Positions 46,494-54,605 of a stretch of DNA of 64,000 nucleotides are shown here, in pieces (position 1 is the stretch's first letter; each line of letters starts with the position of its first letter). The DNA is from Raineyella sp. W15-4 (GTDB taxonomy: Bacteria > Actinomycetota > Actinomycetes > Propionibacteriales > Propionibacteriaceae), in NCBI RefSeq assembly GCF_033170155.1, contig NZ_CP137079.1, positions 1,054,001 to 1,118,000 of the forward strand, in the 5' to 3' direction. A program made the translations under genes and the position numbers. The notes beneath the pieces were generated by a model that saw only the letters and a list, made by a program, of their open reading frames with translations, searched no databases and was not told where the DNA came from.

Positions 46494-47566
46494 CGTGCGT
46501 TCCCGTTCCCGTGCTCGGTGACCTCGGTGCGGGCCCTCAGCCGGGCGACCAGGGCATCCACATCCGCCGCGTCGCCGACGAACTCGTACGTCAGGGAGCC
46601 GAAGGGACGTCGGGCCACCTCCTGGATCCCACCGTGGACCACGGTCGCCCGTACTGTCCGGTCCTGCAGCAGGTCGAACACGTCGCGCAGACCGGACGCG
46701 CCGTCGGCTGACTCGACCACCTTGATGGTGACCAGGCGCCCGGAGTGGCGGCTGCGCAGCCGTTCCAGGGTCTCCTCGTCGGGCAGGTCGCGCAGCGCAC
46801 TGTGCACGAAGCCGCGGGCGGCCTCGTGCTGCGGGTCGGCGAACACGTCGTAAACGTCCCCCTGTTCGATGACCTTGCCCTTCTCCATCACGGCCACCCG
46901 GTCGCAGATCGACTTCACCACCTCGGGCTCGTGGGTGATCACCACGATCGTCGTGCCGAGGTCCTCGTTGATCCGGCGCAGCAGCGCGAGCACGCCCTGC
47001 GTCGTCTCCGGGTCCAGGGCACTGGTCGCCTCGTCGGCGAGCAGGATGCTGGGTCGGGTTGCCAGCGCCCGGGCGATCCCGACCCGCTGCTTCTGACCGC
47101 CGGACAGCTGTCCGGGGTAGCGGCCCGCCAGGTCCTGGAGGCCGACGAACTGCAGCAGTTCGGCGATCCGGGCGTTCCGCTGCTCCCTGGACACGCCGGC
47201 GAGCCGCAGCGGATAGCCCACGTTTCCGGCCACCGTACGGGAGTTGAACAGGTTGAACTGCTGGAAGACCATCCCCACGTCGGAGCGGACCTTGCGCAGG
47301 TCCGACTCGGAGGCGCCGGTGAGGTCGCGGCCGTGCACGAACACCTGGCCCTCGTCGGTCCGTTCCAGGGCGTTGATCAGCCGGACCAGGGTGCTCTTGC
47401 CCGCGCCCGAGTAGCCGATCACCCCCGTGACAGAGCCGCCGACGATGTCGAAGCTGACATCGTCGACGGCTACTGTCCCACCGGGGAACCGCTTGGTGGC
47501 GTGGACGAAACGGATGGCCGATCCGGCCCCCTGCGCACTCGCCTTCGTGACGGTGTCGGTGGGCAT
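46490..47566 (-). CDS. metN: Methionine ABC transporter ATPase MetN
   Basis: A 358-residue ATPase with Walker A GYSGAGKSTL, signature LSGGQKQRVGIARAL, Walker B ILLADEATSALDP, and a C-terminal NIL domain (about 265-345) that senses methionine in MetN proteins. ATG 47566 directly follows a GTG at 47569 and lies 3 bp after the metQ stop; GGAAAG at the end of metQ serves as ribosome site. Drives uptake of D/L-methionine. Confidence 0.95.
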   Translation of the reverse strand: MPTDTVTKASAQGAGSAIRFVHATKRFPGGTVAVDDVSFDIVGGSVTGVIGYSGAGKSTLVRLINALERTDEGQVFVHGRDLTGASESDLRKVRSDVGMVFQQFNLFNSRTVAGNVGYPLRLAGVSREQRNARIAELLQFVGLQDLAGRYPGQLSGGQKQRVGIARALATRPSILLADEATSALDPETTQGVLALLRRINEDLGTTIVVITHEPEVVKSICDRVAVMEKGKVIEQGDVYDVFADPQHEAARGFVHSALRDLPDEETLERLRSRHSGRLVTIKVVESADGASGLRDVFDLLQDRTVRATVVHGGIQEVARRPFGSLTYEFVGDAADVDALVARLRARTEVTEHGNGNAR

Positions 47567-47569
47567 CAC

Positions 47570-48460
47570 TTACTTTCCGGCCTGGGCGATGTTGTCCTGG
47601 ATGCTCTTCAGCGTGGCCTGGAGATCGGTGGCAGAGTTGGTCTTGAAGACGCCGTCACCGCCGAGATCCTTCACGATCGCCGCCTCCACTTCGGGATCGT
47701 GGTAGAGCTGCGCCAGCTTCAGATAGGTGGGGTTGTCCTTGTCGGCGGCGCGGGCGACGAACACGTTGATGTACGGCTTGTACTGATCGGCGTTCACGTC
47801 GTCAGCGTAGATGATGTTGTCCTTCGACAGCTTGGCGGCGGTGGCGTAGTTGTTGTTCACCACGGCGGCCTCGACGCTCGGCAGGTTCTGCGCGGTCTGG
47901 CTGGCATCGATCGGCACGACGGTCACCTTGGAGGTGGCGACGTCCGCCGGGGTGGACAGCGAGTTGCCGCCGTTCTTGAGGGTGAGCAGGCCGGCGGACT
48001 GCAGCACCAGCAGGGCCCGGGCCTGGTTGGTCGGATCGTTCGGGATGGCGACCTTGCCGTTGGCGGGGATGTCGGCGGGGGTCTTGTACTTGGTGGAGTA
48101 CAGCGGCAGCGGGTAGACCGCGGTGGCGCCGATCGGCGTCAGGGTGTCGTTGTTCTTCACGTTGTACTGCGCCAGGTACTGCAGGTGCTGGAACTCGTTG
48201 AGGTCGAGCTGCTTCTGGGACAGCGCCGGATTCGGCTGGTTGTAGTCGCTGAAGTTGACGAAGTCGACGGTGATCCCCGCGTCCTTGGCCTTCTGCTTGA
48301 AGACCTGCCAGTACGGCTCACCGCCGTCGGCGACGCCGATCTTCACCGTCGCCTGGGCCGAGGAACCGCCTCCCGCCGGGGCGCCACTGCCGGACGAGCA
48401 GGCCGCGGCGAGCAGCACGAGCAGCACGGAGAACCCGGCCGCGATCTTTCGGAAAGACAT
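47570..48460 (-). CDS. metQ: Methionine-binding lipoprotein MetQ
   Basis: A 296-residue NlpA/MetQ protein. The signal peptide ends in a lipobox, LLAAAC with Cys21, for lipid anchoring. The body has the family blocks FVNFSDYNQPNPALSQKQLDLNEFQHLQYL and IPNDPTNQARALLVLQSAGLL. It captures methionine outside the membrane and hands it to MetNI. ATG 48460 has GGAG upstream. The 239-bp divergent gap to the S49 peptidase holds an AT-rich stretch suited to promoters; no S-box riboswitch is recognisable. Confidence 0.95.
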   Translation of the reverse strand: MSFRKIAAGFSVLLVLLAAACSSGSGAPAGGGSSAQATVKIGVADGGEPYWQVFKQKAKDAGITVDFVNFSDYNQPNPALSQKQLDLNEFQHLQYLAQYNVKNNDTLTPIGATAVYPLPLYSTKYKTPADIPANGKVAIPNDPTNQARALLVLQSAGLLTLKNGGNSLSTPADVATSKVTVVPIDASQTAQNLPSVEAAVVNNNYATAAKLSKDNIIYADDVNADQYKPYINVFVARAADKDNPTYLKLAQLYHDPEVEAAIVKDLGGDGVFKTNSATDLQATLKSIQDNIAQAGK

Positions 48461-48699
48461 CTGTCTCCAATCTTCTGAAGTGCGCGTCATGCGCGTCATA
48501 CTGGTCGGCGTGACCGTTCGCCGGGAGGTGTCGAACCCGGCGTGGCATAACGCTAGCACATGTTACCCATTGCTTTTTATTATGTTTTGCGATGGGACCA
48601 GCCCGGTACGCCGGGCGACGGGTAGTACCGTGCGGAGCCCGGATGACCGTACCGACGGATACGCTGACCGTGCCCGCGTCACCGTCGAAAGGGACCCCG

Positions 48700-49959
48700 A
48701 TGTCCGACCAGGCCGACCACGATTCGCCGTCCGAGGAGCCGGTCGGACCGGCGCCCACGGACCCGGCGAGCTGGCCACCGCCGCAGCCGCCGGCCGGGTC
48801 GGTGGCATCGGTGGGGGCTCCGTCGGCACCGGCACCCGGAGGACCGGTGATCGTCCCGCCGCGGCCGGTCGGTCCGTTCCGGCACGGCTTCGGTCTGGGG
48901 GCCGGGGCCGGTCTCGGTCTCGGCGTCGCGGTGCTGGCCCTCGGCATCGTCGGCGCACTGCTCTCGACCCTCACCCTGGTCGTCGTACCGTTGAGTAGCG
49001 GGGTCGGCAGGAGTGCGTCACTGCAGACGATCTGGGGCTCTCCCACCGCCAAGCACACCCTGCGCGCCATCCCGATCACCGGCACGATCATGGCCGACAC
49101 CTCCGATGGCCTGGGGCTGACCGTCGGCACGTACGGCTACGAGGTGGCCCGGACGATCGACCAGCTCACCGCCAAGGACGCCGATGGCATCGTGCTGCTG
49201 ATGAACACCCCCGGCGGCTCGATCACCGGTTCCCGGGCGATCGCCGACGCCGTGGACCGATACCGGGCCCGGACGGGCAAGAAGGTGTTCGCCCACGTCG
49301 AGGGGATGTCCGCCTCGGGCGGGATGTACACGATGGCCAACGCCGACCGGATCATCGCCGACCACGGCTCGCTGATCGGCAGCGTCGGGGTGGTCTCGGG
49401 GCCCTTCGCCCGCTACAAGGACATCACCGGTACCACCGGCACCCTGCTGGAATCGGGCGTCACCACCCAGGGCGGGGTGACGTACGAATACCTCTCGATG
49501 GGCCGGGACAAGGACTTCGGTAGTCCCTACCGGGACATCACCCCCGAGGAGCGGCAGGTCTGGATGACCATGCTCGGCATCGAGTACGACGCCTTCGTCG
49601 ACTGGGTCTCCGAGCACCGCGGGATCCCGGTGGACACCATCAAGGACACCTACGGCGCCCACATGTTCGACGGGCAGACCGCGGTGGCCAACAAGTACGC
49701 CGATGCGGTCGGCGGCCAGGACGAGGCCTTCCGGGAGTTCGCCACTCTGGCGGGGGTCGATCCGGCCGACACCCGGGTGGCCCAGGTGGCCTCGCCGGGC
49801 CTGCTCTCCTCCCTGCTCGGCGCCGATGTCCGGGTCCCCGGCGTCGCGCCCGCCGCGAAGCCGGAGGGTGGCCAGGCGGCCCGGGCCACCGCCCGGCTCT
49901 GCTCGGGCGCCCCGCAGGTCCTCGCCTATCAGGGTGACGTCGCCGCCTTCTGCGGCTGA
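48700..49959 (+). CDS. S49-family signal peptide peptidase (SppA-like)
   Basis: A 419-residue protein. Residues 1-60 are Pro-rich and cytoplasmic, a single transmembrane helix spans about 68-100, and the S49 protease domain follows. It contains IVLLMNTPGGSITGSRAIADAV, the nucleophile in MSASGGMY (Ser206), and LIGSVGVV. It degrades cleaved signal peptides or membrane proteins. The two C-terminal cysteines (ARLCSGAP and AAFCG) may pair outside the membrane. AAAGGGA precedes ATG 48700. A terminator hairpin follows at 49990. Confidence 0.9.
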   Translation: MSDQADHDSPSEEPVGPAPTDPASWPPPQPPAGSVASVGAPSAPAPGGPVIVPPRPVGPFRHGFGLGAGAGLGLGVAVLALGIVGALLSTLTLVVVPLSSGVGRSASLQTIWGSPTAKHTLRAIPITGTIMADTSDGLGLTVGTYGYEVARTIDQLTAKDADGIVLLMNTPGGSITGSRAIADAVDRYRARTGKKVFAHVEGMSASGGMYTMANADRIIADHGSLIGSVGVVSGPFARYKDITGTTGTLLESGVTTQGGVTYEYLSMGRDKDFGSPYRDITPEERQVWMTMLGIEYDAFVDWVSEHRGIPVDTIKDTYGAHMFDGQTAVANKYADAVGGQDEAFREFATLAGVDPADTRVAQVASPGLLSSLLGADVRVPGVAPAAKPEGGQAARATARLCSGAPQVLAYQGDVAAFCG

Positions 49960-49989
49960 TCCCTCCCGGTGCCGATCCCCGTCTCCCAC

Positions 49990-50024
49990 CGGTGTCCAAC
50001 CTCACCGGTAGGACACGGGTTTTT
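49990..50024 (+). terminator. Rho-independent terminator after the S49 peptidase
   Basis: GTGTCC (49992-49997) pairs with GGACAC (50011-50016) across a 13-nt loop, followed by GGGTTTTT. It lies 33 bp after the peptidase stop codon and also faces the convergent FMN-binding gene. Confidence 0.65.
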
Positions 50025-50091
50025 CGGTGCCGCGGCGGGCACTGTCAGTCGGAGACCGCCGGCACGCCGTCACGGGTGTTCGGGCTCGGCG

Positions 50092-50622
50092 TCAGGCCTT
50101 GAACCCGGCCTTGCTCAGGGCGGACTGCAGGGACTGCTGGAAGGCGCCCGAGGTGTACGTCGCCCCGGAGACCCCGTCGACCTGGGCGGACTGCGCCTGC
50201 AGCGCCTCCTGGACCAGGGCCGGTGCGGCGTAGCTGTTGATCCGCTGGGAGTGGCCGTCGCTCGGCAGCTGGACCCACTGGATGTCGGTGATCTTGCCGC
50301 CGCTGACGGTCGCCTTGACCTGCATACTGCCGTACGGCGTCGAGACGGACGAGCCCGTCGCCGTCTTGCTGCCGGAGCTGGAGGAACTGGACGAGGACGA
50401 CGAGGAGCCGGACGAGGACGACCCCGAGGACGACCTAGAACTCGAGGCGCTGGGGCTGCTCGAGCCGGAGGGGGTCGTGCCGGCGGACGAACCGCCGGTG
50501 TCGGTGGAGCCGGTCGAGCCGGCCTCTGCGGTGACGGAGTGGGACGTCGGGTTGAGCGCCAGGACCCCCGCGACGGCGGCGACAGTGGCTCCGACGATGG
50601 CAGCGGGCTTGACGATCTTCAT
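50092..50622 (-). CDS. FMN-binding domain protein with poly-serine linker
   Basis: A 176-residue exported protein. Residues 1-25 form a signal or anchor helix, and residues 35-92 are a Ser/Gly-rich linker with long Ser runs. Residues 95-176 are an FMN-binding domain with the flavinylation-type motif SGATYTS (152-158). Such domains carry covalently bound FMN in extracytoplasmic electron transfer. No Apb​E flavin transferase is nearby. GAAGGAACC precedes ATG 50622. The electron partner is unknown. Confidence 0.87.
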   Translation of the reverse strand: MKIVKPAAIVGATVAAVAGVLALNPTSHSVTAEAGSTGSTDTGGSSAGTTPSGSSSPSASSSRSSSGSSSSGSSSSSSSSSSSGSKTATGSSVSTPYGSMQVKATVSGGKITDIQWVQLPSDGHSQRINSYAAPALVQEALQAQSAQVDGVSGATYTSGAFQQSLQSALSKAGFKA

Positions 50623-50829
50623 GGTGGTTCCTTCCAGGCGTGATGTGCTGGCACCGTCAAGACAACGGCGGGAGCCTTTGCCAGGTCTGTGAATCCAGTG
50701 GGGTGGGATTGGGAGTCGCCCTCGCCTCACCTGATCCTCAGGATCGGGCTGCTGGTCAGATCGGGCTACTGGTCAGGGGGTGCGGGGTGCCTGGTCCGGG
50801 CCGCAAGTGGTCAGGATCGCGGGTGCCGG

Positions 50830-51660
50830 TCAGGGGCGGACGTCCTCGACCGGGCGCCAGCCGGCCTCACCGGCGTCGATGCGGGCCCGGATCTGGTCGC
50901 TGAGGGTGGTCGCGGTCCGTCGGAGGGCCGTGCTGAGCTCATCGGTCAACTCCGCCGCCGCGGAAGTGGACACAGCGATCGCCGCCACCTGCCGCCGGTG
51001 CACCACCAGGGCGCTGGCGGCGGTGAAGACGCCCGGGTCCCATTCGGCCAGGTCGAGGGCGATGTTGCTGTGCCGGATCGCGTGCAGCTGTCGCTCCAGG
51101 GCCGTCCGGTCGGTGATCGTCGCGGGGGTGAACCGCGGCAGCGGATCAGGGAGGATGCCGTCGCGTTCCTCGACGGTCAGCCAGGCCAGCAGCGCCTTGC
51201 CCAGTGCGGTGGCGTGGGCCGGGAGGATCTCGCCGGGCCGGGGAGTGGGCAGGTCGTCGTCAGGGGATGCGAGCCGTTCCAGGAACGCGACCCGGACGCC
51301 GCGCAGCACGGCCAGGTGCACGGTGCCGCCGGACCAGGCCTGCAGCCGGGCCAGAGCGGGCAGGCAGAGGTCGCGCAGGTGTGAGGCCGGCATCGAGGTG
51401 GTGATGGCGAACAGCCGCATCCCGATCCGGTAGGCCCGGTCGTGCCCCTCGATGATCCCCAGGGACATCAGCCGGCTCAGCAGCCGGTGCACCGTCGACT
51501 TGGGCAGGCCGCTGCGGTCCACCAGGTCGGTGAAGGTGAGCACCCGGTCCTCGGCCGAGAAGCACTCCAGCAGCAGGAACGCCTTCGAGAGGATCGACGG
51601 CGCCGAACCGGTGCGACCGGGCTCCGGTGGCACTGCGGTGGCGGGGATCGGGACGGTCAT
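50830..51660 (-). CDS. IclR-family regulator
   Basis: A 276-residue IclR protein. The winged helix spans about residues 22-85 (LTFTDLVDRSGLPKSTVHRLLSRLMSLGIIE). The effector domain includes HLAVLRGVRVAFLERLAS and the C-terminal block AASALVVHRRQVAAIAVS. The ATG 51660 overlaps the MFS stop by 4 bp (ATGA), so it is co-transcribed with that transporter and may control it in response to a substrate. Confidence 0.92.
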   Translation of the reverse strand: MTVPIPATAVPPEPGRTGSAPSILSKAFLLLECFSAEDRVLTFTDLVDRSGLPKSTVHRLLSRLMSLGIIEGHDRAYRIGMRLFAITTSMPASHLRDLCLPALARLQAWSGGTVHLAVLRGVRVAFLERLASPDDDLPTPRPGEILPAHATALGKALLAWLTVEERDGILPDPLPRFTPATITDRTALERQLHAIRHSNIALDLAEWDPGVFTAASALVVHRRQVAAIAVSTSAAAELTDELSTALRRTATTLSDQIRARIDAGEAGWRPVEDVRP

Positions 51661-53177
51661 CGCGGGTCGGTGCGATCCGCGGACTCCGGACGCCCGGTGC
51701 CGTACGGGTCGTCGGTGCGGCGCGGGTCGTCGGAACTGTGCGCTTCGGTCCGGTGCGGGTGCAGCCGGCGCCCGGCCAGGTGGGACACCACGGTCAGCGG
51801 GAGGCCGGCGACGGCCAGCCCGTAGAGCAGGATCGAGTAGTCGGCGTACGCGCTCGCCCAGGCCAGCAGGAACGGCAGCCCGAAGCCGGCGTACGCGAAG
51901 GCATAGAGCAGCGCGGACAGCAGCGCCTCGGCCCGGGCGGGGGCGACGAGCTGGATGCGGACCAGGGATCCGCTGATCACCAGGCCGTACGCCACGCCGA
52001 GCACCCCGGACATCGCCCAGACGGTCCACGGGTCGAGGTGGGGCAGCCGCCAGGCGGCGACGGCGGTGACGGCGGCGAAGAGCAGCATGCCGACCGTCGG
52101 TGCCGGGGTCCGCAGCGGGGAGCGGACCCGCCGCACCGCCTGCTGGATGCCGAACCCCGCGGTGAGAGCGGTGGCGCACAGCAGGGTCAGATAGAGCACC
52201 GACACCGGGCCGTGGGCGGCGGCCAGCCGCTGCGGCAGGATCGCGTACGCCAGCCCGAGGGAGCCGAAGATCCACGGCGCGACCGGCAGCACGGCCAGCA
52301 GCAGCCGGCCGATACCGCCGGCCCGCCCACTGTCGGCCTGTCCACCGCCGGCCCGCTCACCGGCGGGCGCTGGTCCGTCGGTCGTCGCTCGGTCGGTCCC
52401 GGCTGGGATCTTCGTCCTCGGGGCGTCGCGGTGGGCCAGGGCGATCACCAGCAGTGCGCAGACGGCCAGCAGCAGGTGCGGGACGTACGCGCTGACCAGT
52501 GGTGCGGGGGCGGCGTAGGCGAGCAGGCCGGCGGCGGTGGCGCCCAGCCCGAAGCCGGTGGTCAGGCTGAGCGCCGACACCCTCGCGGCCTCGGCGAGCA
52601 GCCGGGAGCTGAGCACCGCCCCGGAGAGGGTGAGCCGGCGGATCCAGGCGCTACCGTTGACCATCCCCATCCCCAGGGCGAGGCCGCTCAGCACCCGTCC
52701 GGCCACCAGCATCGCCACCTGGTGGCCGGCGCTCGCCAGCAGGATGCTGCCGGCCAGGCTGAGCACCACCGCGACGGCGGCGAGGGTCCGCAGCCGCACT
52801 GCCCGCTGTAGCCGCGCCGCCAGGAACAGCGCCGGGACGATCCCGGTGACGTAGGCGCCGAGCAGCATGTTGACCGTCAGCTGGTCGAAGCCCTGCAGGG
52901 TCTCGTACGGGCCGAGCAGCGGGGTGAACTGGTTGCCGCCCCAGGCGACGGTGGTGGTGGCCAGCGCCGCCGGGAGCCACGGCGCGCGTCCCGCCGGCCG
53001 CTGTTGTTCGGTGGGCGTCTGTTCGACAGACGTCTGTCGAACAGACGTCTCTCCGGCCGGGGTTTGTTCGGCCGGGGCCTGTACGGCCGGGGCCGGCCCG
53101 GGTGAGACCTGCGTGGGTGGGGTCGGTGCGGCAGGGGCGTCGAGGTCTGGGGCCGGTGCGGGTCGAAGGACGGTCAC
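51657..53177 (-). CDS. MFS transporter with Pro/Thr-rich N-terminal tail
   Basis: A 506-residue major facilitator with about twelve hydrophobic helices. The AGRVLSGLALGMGMVNG segment after the second or third helix matches the family signature region, and the central loop (about 255-290) is Ala/Gly-rich and hydrophilic. Residues 1-65 are unusual: a Pro/Ala/Thr/Gln-rich cytoplasmic tail whose gene carries a perfect 32-bp palindrome. GTG 53177 is the likely start; the tail makes start choice uncertain. Coupled to the IclR regulator. Confidence 0.85.
   Translation of the reverse strand: MTVLRPAPAPDLDAPAAPTPPTQVSPGPAPAVQAPAEQTPAGETSVRQTSVEQTPTEQQRPAGRAPWLPAALATTTVAWGGNQFTPLLGPYETLQGFDQLTVNMLLGAYVTGIVPALFLAARLQRAVRLRTLAAVAVVLSLAGSILLASAGHQVAMLVAGRVLSGLALGMGMVNGSAWIRRLTLSGAVLSSRLLAEAARVSALSLTTGFGLGATAAGLLAYAAPAPLVSAYVPHLLLAVCALLVIALAHRDAPRTKIPAGTDRATTDGPAPAGERAGGGQADSGRAGGIGRLLLAVLPVAPWIFGSLGLAYAILPQRLAAAHGPVSVLYLTLLCATALTAGFGIQQAVRRVRSPLRTPAPTVGMLLFAAVTAVAAWRLPHLDPWTVWAMSGVLGVAYGLVISGSLVRIQLVAPARAEALLSALLYAFAYAGFGLPFLLAWASAYADYSILLYGLAVAGLPLTVVSHLAGRRLHPHRTEAHSSDDPRRTDDPYGTGRPESADRTDPR
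53016..53047. repeat. Perfect 32-bp palindrome inside the MFS gene 5' region
   Basis: Each 16-bp arm begins CGTCTGTTCGACAGAC and is followed directly by its exact reverse complement with no spacer. It lies about 130-160 bp inside the MFS gene and encodes part of SVRQTSVEQ. Nested within are shorter palindromes centred on ACGT. Confidence 0.85.
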
Positions 53178-53280
53178 GCTGCCACGGTAGGCAATGTGGC
53201 GGATGTCACGTGGTCCGAGTTCCGGCGGTCGGAACTCGCTGCCGGTGTCGACGGCTGACTGGAAATGGCCGGCCTGCTGG

Positions 53281-53347
53281 GCCGTGAGCCGTGAGCCGTG
53301 AGCCGTGAGCCGTGAGCGTGGGCCGTGGGCCGTGGGCCGTGGGCCGA
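53281..53347. repeat. Heptamer tandem repeats between the MFS and thioesterase genes
   Basis: Consecutive 7-bp units gccgtga (about five copies) pass into gccgtgg (about four copies). The array lies in the 245-bp intergenic gap, upstream of both divergently transcribed genes, where length changes could shift promoter spacing. Confidence 0.8.
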
Positions 53348-53422
53348 GTGTCGTCACGACCCGGCCGGACCGTGGGCCGAGCACGGCACGGACTTCCGCC
53401 CGGGGCTGGCAGGCTGGGCGTC

Positions 53423-53881
53423 ATGACGATCTGGTACGACGACGCGATCGACGTCGACGCGATCAACGAACGCGGTCGTGGCTCCGCGGTGGAGCGGCTC
53501 GGCATCGTGATCACCGCCGCCACTGACGATGCCCTGCGGGGCACCATGACGGTCGACGAACGTACGGTGCAGCCGGCCGGCGTGGTGCACGGCGGGGCGA
53601 GCGTCCTGTTCGCGGAGACCTTGGCCAGCTGGGGGGCGACCTACACCCTGGACCAGTCGAAGCAGTACGCGGTCGGGATGGAGATCAACGCCAACCACGT
53701 CCGCCCCGGCCTGCCGGGGGTGCTGCGCGGTGAGGCGAGGCCGGTGAACCTGGGGCGTACCACGCAGATCTGGGACATCCGGATCACCAACGAGGACGGC
53801 AAGCTCGTCTGCGTGAGTCGCTGCACCATGGCGGTGCTGGACGTCCCGACCCGCTACCGGGACACCGACACCGTGGGCTGA
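53423..53881 (+). CDS. PaaI-type hotdog thioesterase
   Basis: A 152-residue single-hotdog protein. The family motif VVHGGASVLFAETLASWGA (about 54-72) is clear, with the catalytic acidic residue E64. It hydrolyses acyl- or aryl-CoA thioesters, possibly for salvage of CoA. ATG 53423 lacks a strong ribosome site. Monocistronic. Confidence 0.9.
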   Translation: MTIWYDDAIDVDAINERGRGSAVERLGIVITAATDDALRGTMTVDERTVQPAGVVHGGASVLFAETLASWGATYTLDQSKQYAVGMEINANHVRPGLPGVLRGEARPVNLGRTTQIWDIRITNEDGKLVCVSRCTMAVLDVPTRYRDTDTVG

Positions 53882-54112
53882 CCGATTCGGCTGCGGTCAG
53901 ACCGTCCGTCCCGCGGGGACCACGGTCGTGACGCGTCCGGTCATGGTCCTCGGGCGATCGGCTCCACCGTAGCGAGGGCAGGGGGCACGTCCGGCGGACG
54001 CGACCGGTGGCGTTGCCTGCGGCGCGTACGATCCGCGCAGGACCGCGCACCGGGGTGACCGGACCACGGCAGACGGACCGAAACGCGGCTGGGAGAGGTG
54101 ACGGAAACGGGC

Positions 54113-54469
54113 ATGGACGAGGGCATCATCGTCGCGGAGATCGGGCAGTTTGCCGACGGGGGAGTGCTCGTCGTCCCCAGAGCCACCACCGGCACCGAGG
54201 AGGACATCGCCGTCTTCCGCAGTGGTGACGACTACTACGCCCTCGACGACATGTGCACCCACCAGGAGGCCCTGCTGTCGCGCGGCTGGGTCGAACAGGG
54301 CGAGGTCGTCTGCCCGCTGCACCTGGCCCGCTTCCGCCTGGCCGATGGGATGCCGACCTGCTTCCCCGCCACCTGGCCGGTCCCGACCCACCGGGTCGAG
54401 GCCCGCGACGGTCGGGTCATTCTCTTTCCGGGCGTGCCCGCCGACGGGGCGCCGGCGCTCGAGCGCTGA
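54113..54469 (+). CDS. Rieske-type [2Fe-2S] ferredoxin
   Basis: A 118-residue soluble Rieske protein. Cluster ligands are C48 and H50 (CTHQ) and C67 and H70 (CPLH), all present with usual spacing. It resembles HcaC/NirD-like ferredoxins of aromatic dioxygenase systems, but no oxygenase component is adjacent. A GTG at 54098 would add five residues; ATG 54113 was chosen because a GAGAGG lies about 15 nt upstream, though spacing is long. Its partner reductase is not evident. Confidence 0.87.
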   Translation: MDEGIIVAEIGQFADGGVLVVPRATTGTEEDIAVFRSGDDYYALDDMCTHQEALLSRGWVEQGEVVCPLHLARFRLADGMPTCFPATWPVPTHRVEARDGRVILFPGVPADGAPALER

Positions 54470-54605
54470 CCGCTGCCGGAGCCGGCCGTACGCCGATCTG
54501 CCGAAGCGGTGGCGGCCGGGGGCTCCGGCATGCCATCCTGACCACGACGCGGACGTGGGGCCCGCGCCGGGCCCCCGTCGCGACCGCATCGGCGACGGGA
54601 GGACG

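Noticed and set aside
48461-48699. Possible S-box (SAM) riboswitch before metQ
   Set aside because: Upstream of this methionine transporter the leader lacks the conserved S-box helices and core sequence by eye; only AT-rich promoter-like DNA and a short direct repeat are seen.
53281-53347. CRISPR-like array
   Set aside because: The repeats are 7 bp with no unique spacers, so it is a simple tandem repeat.
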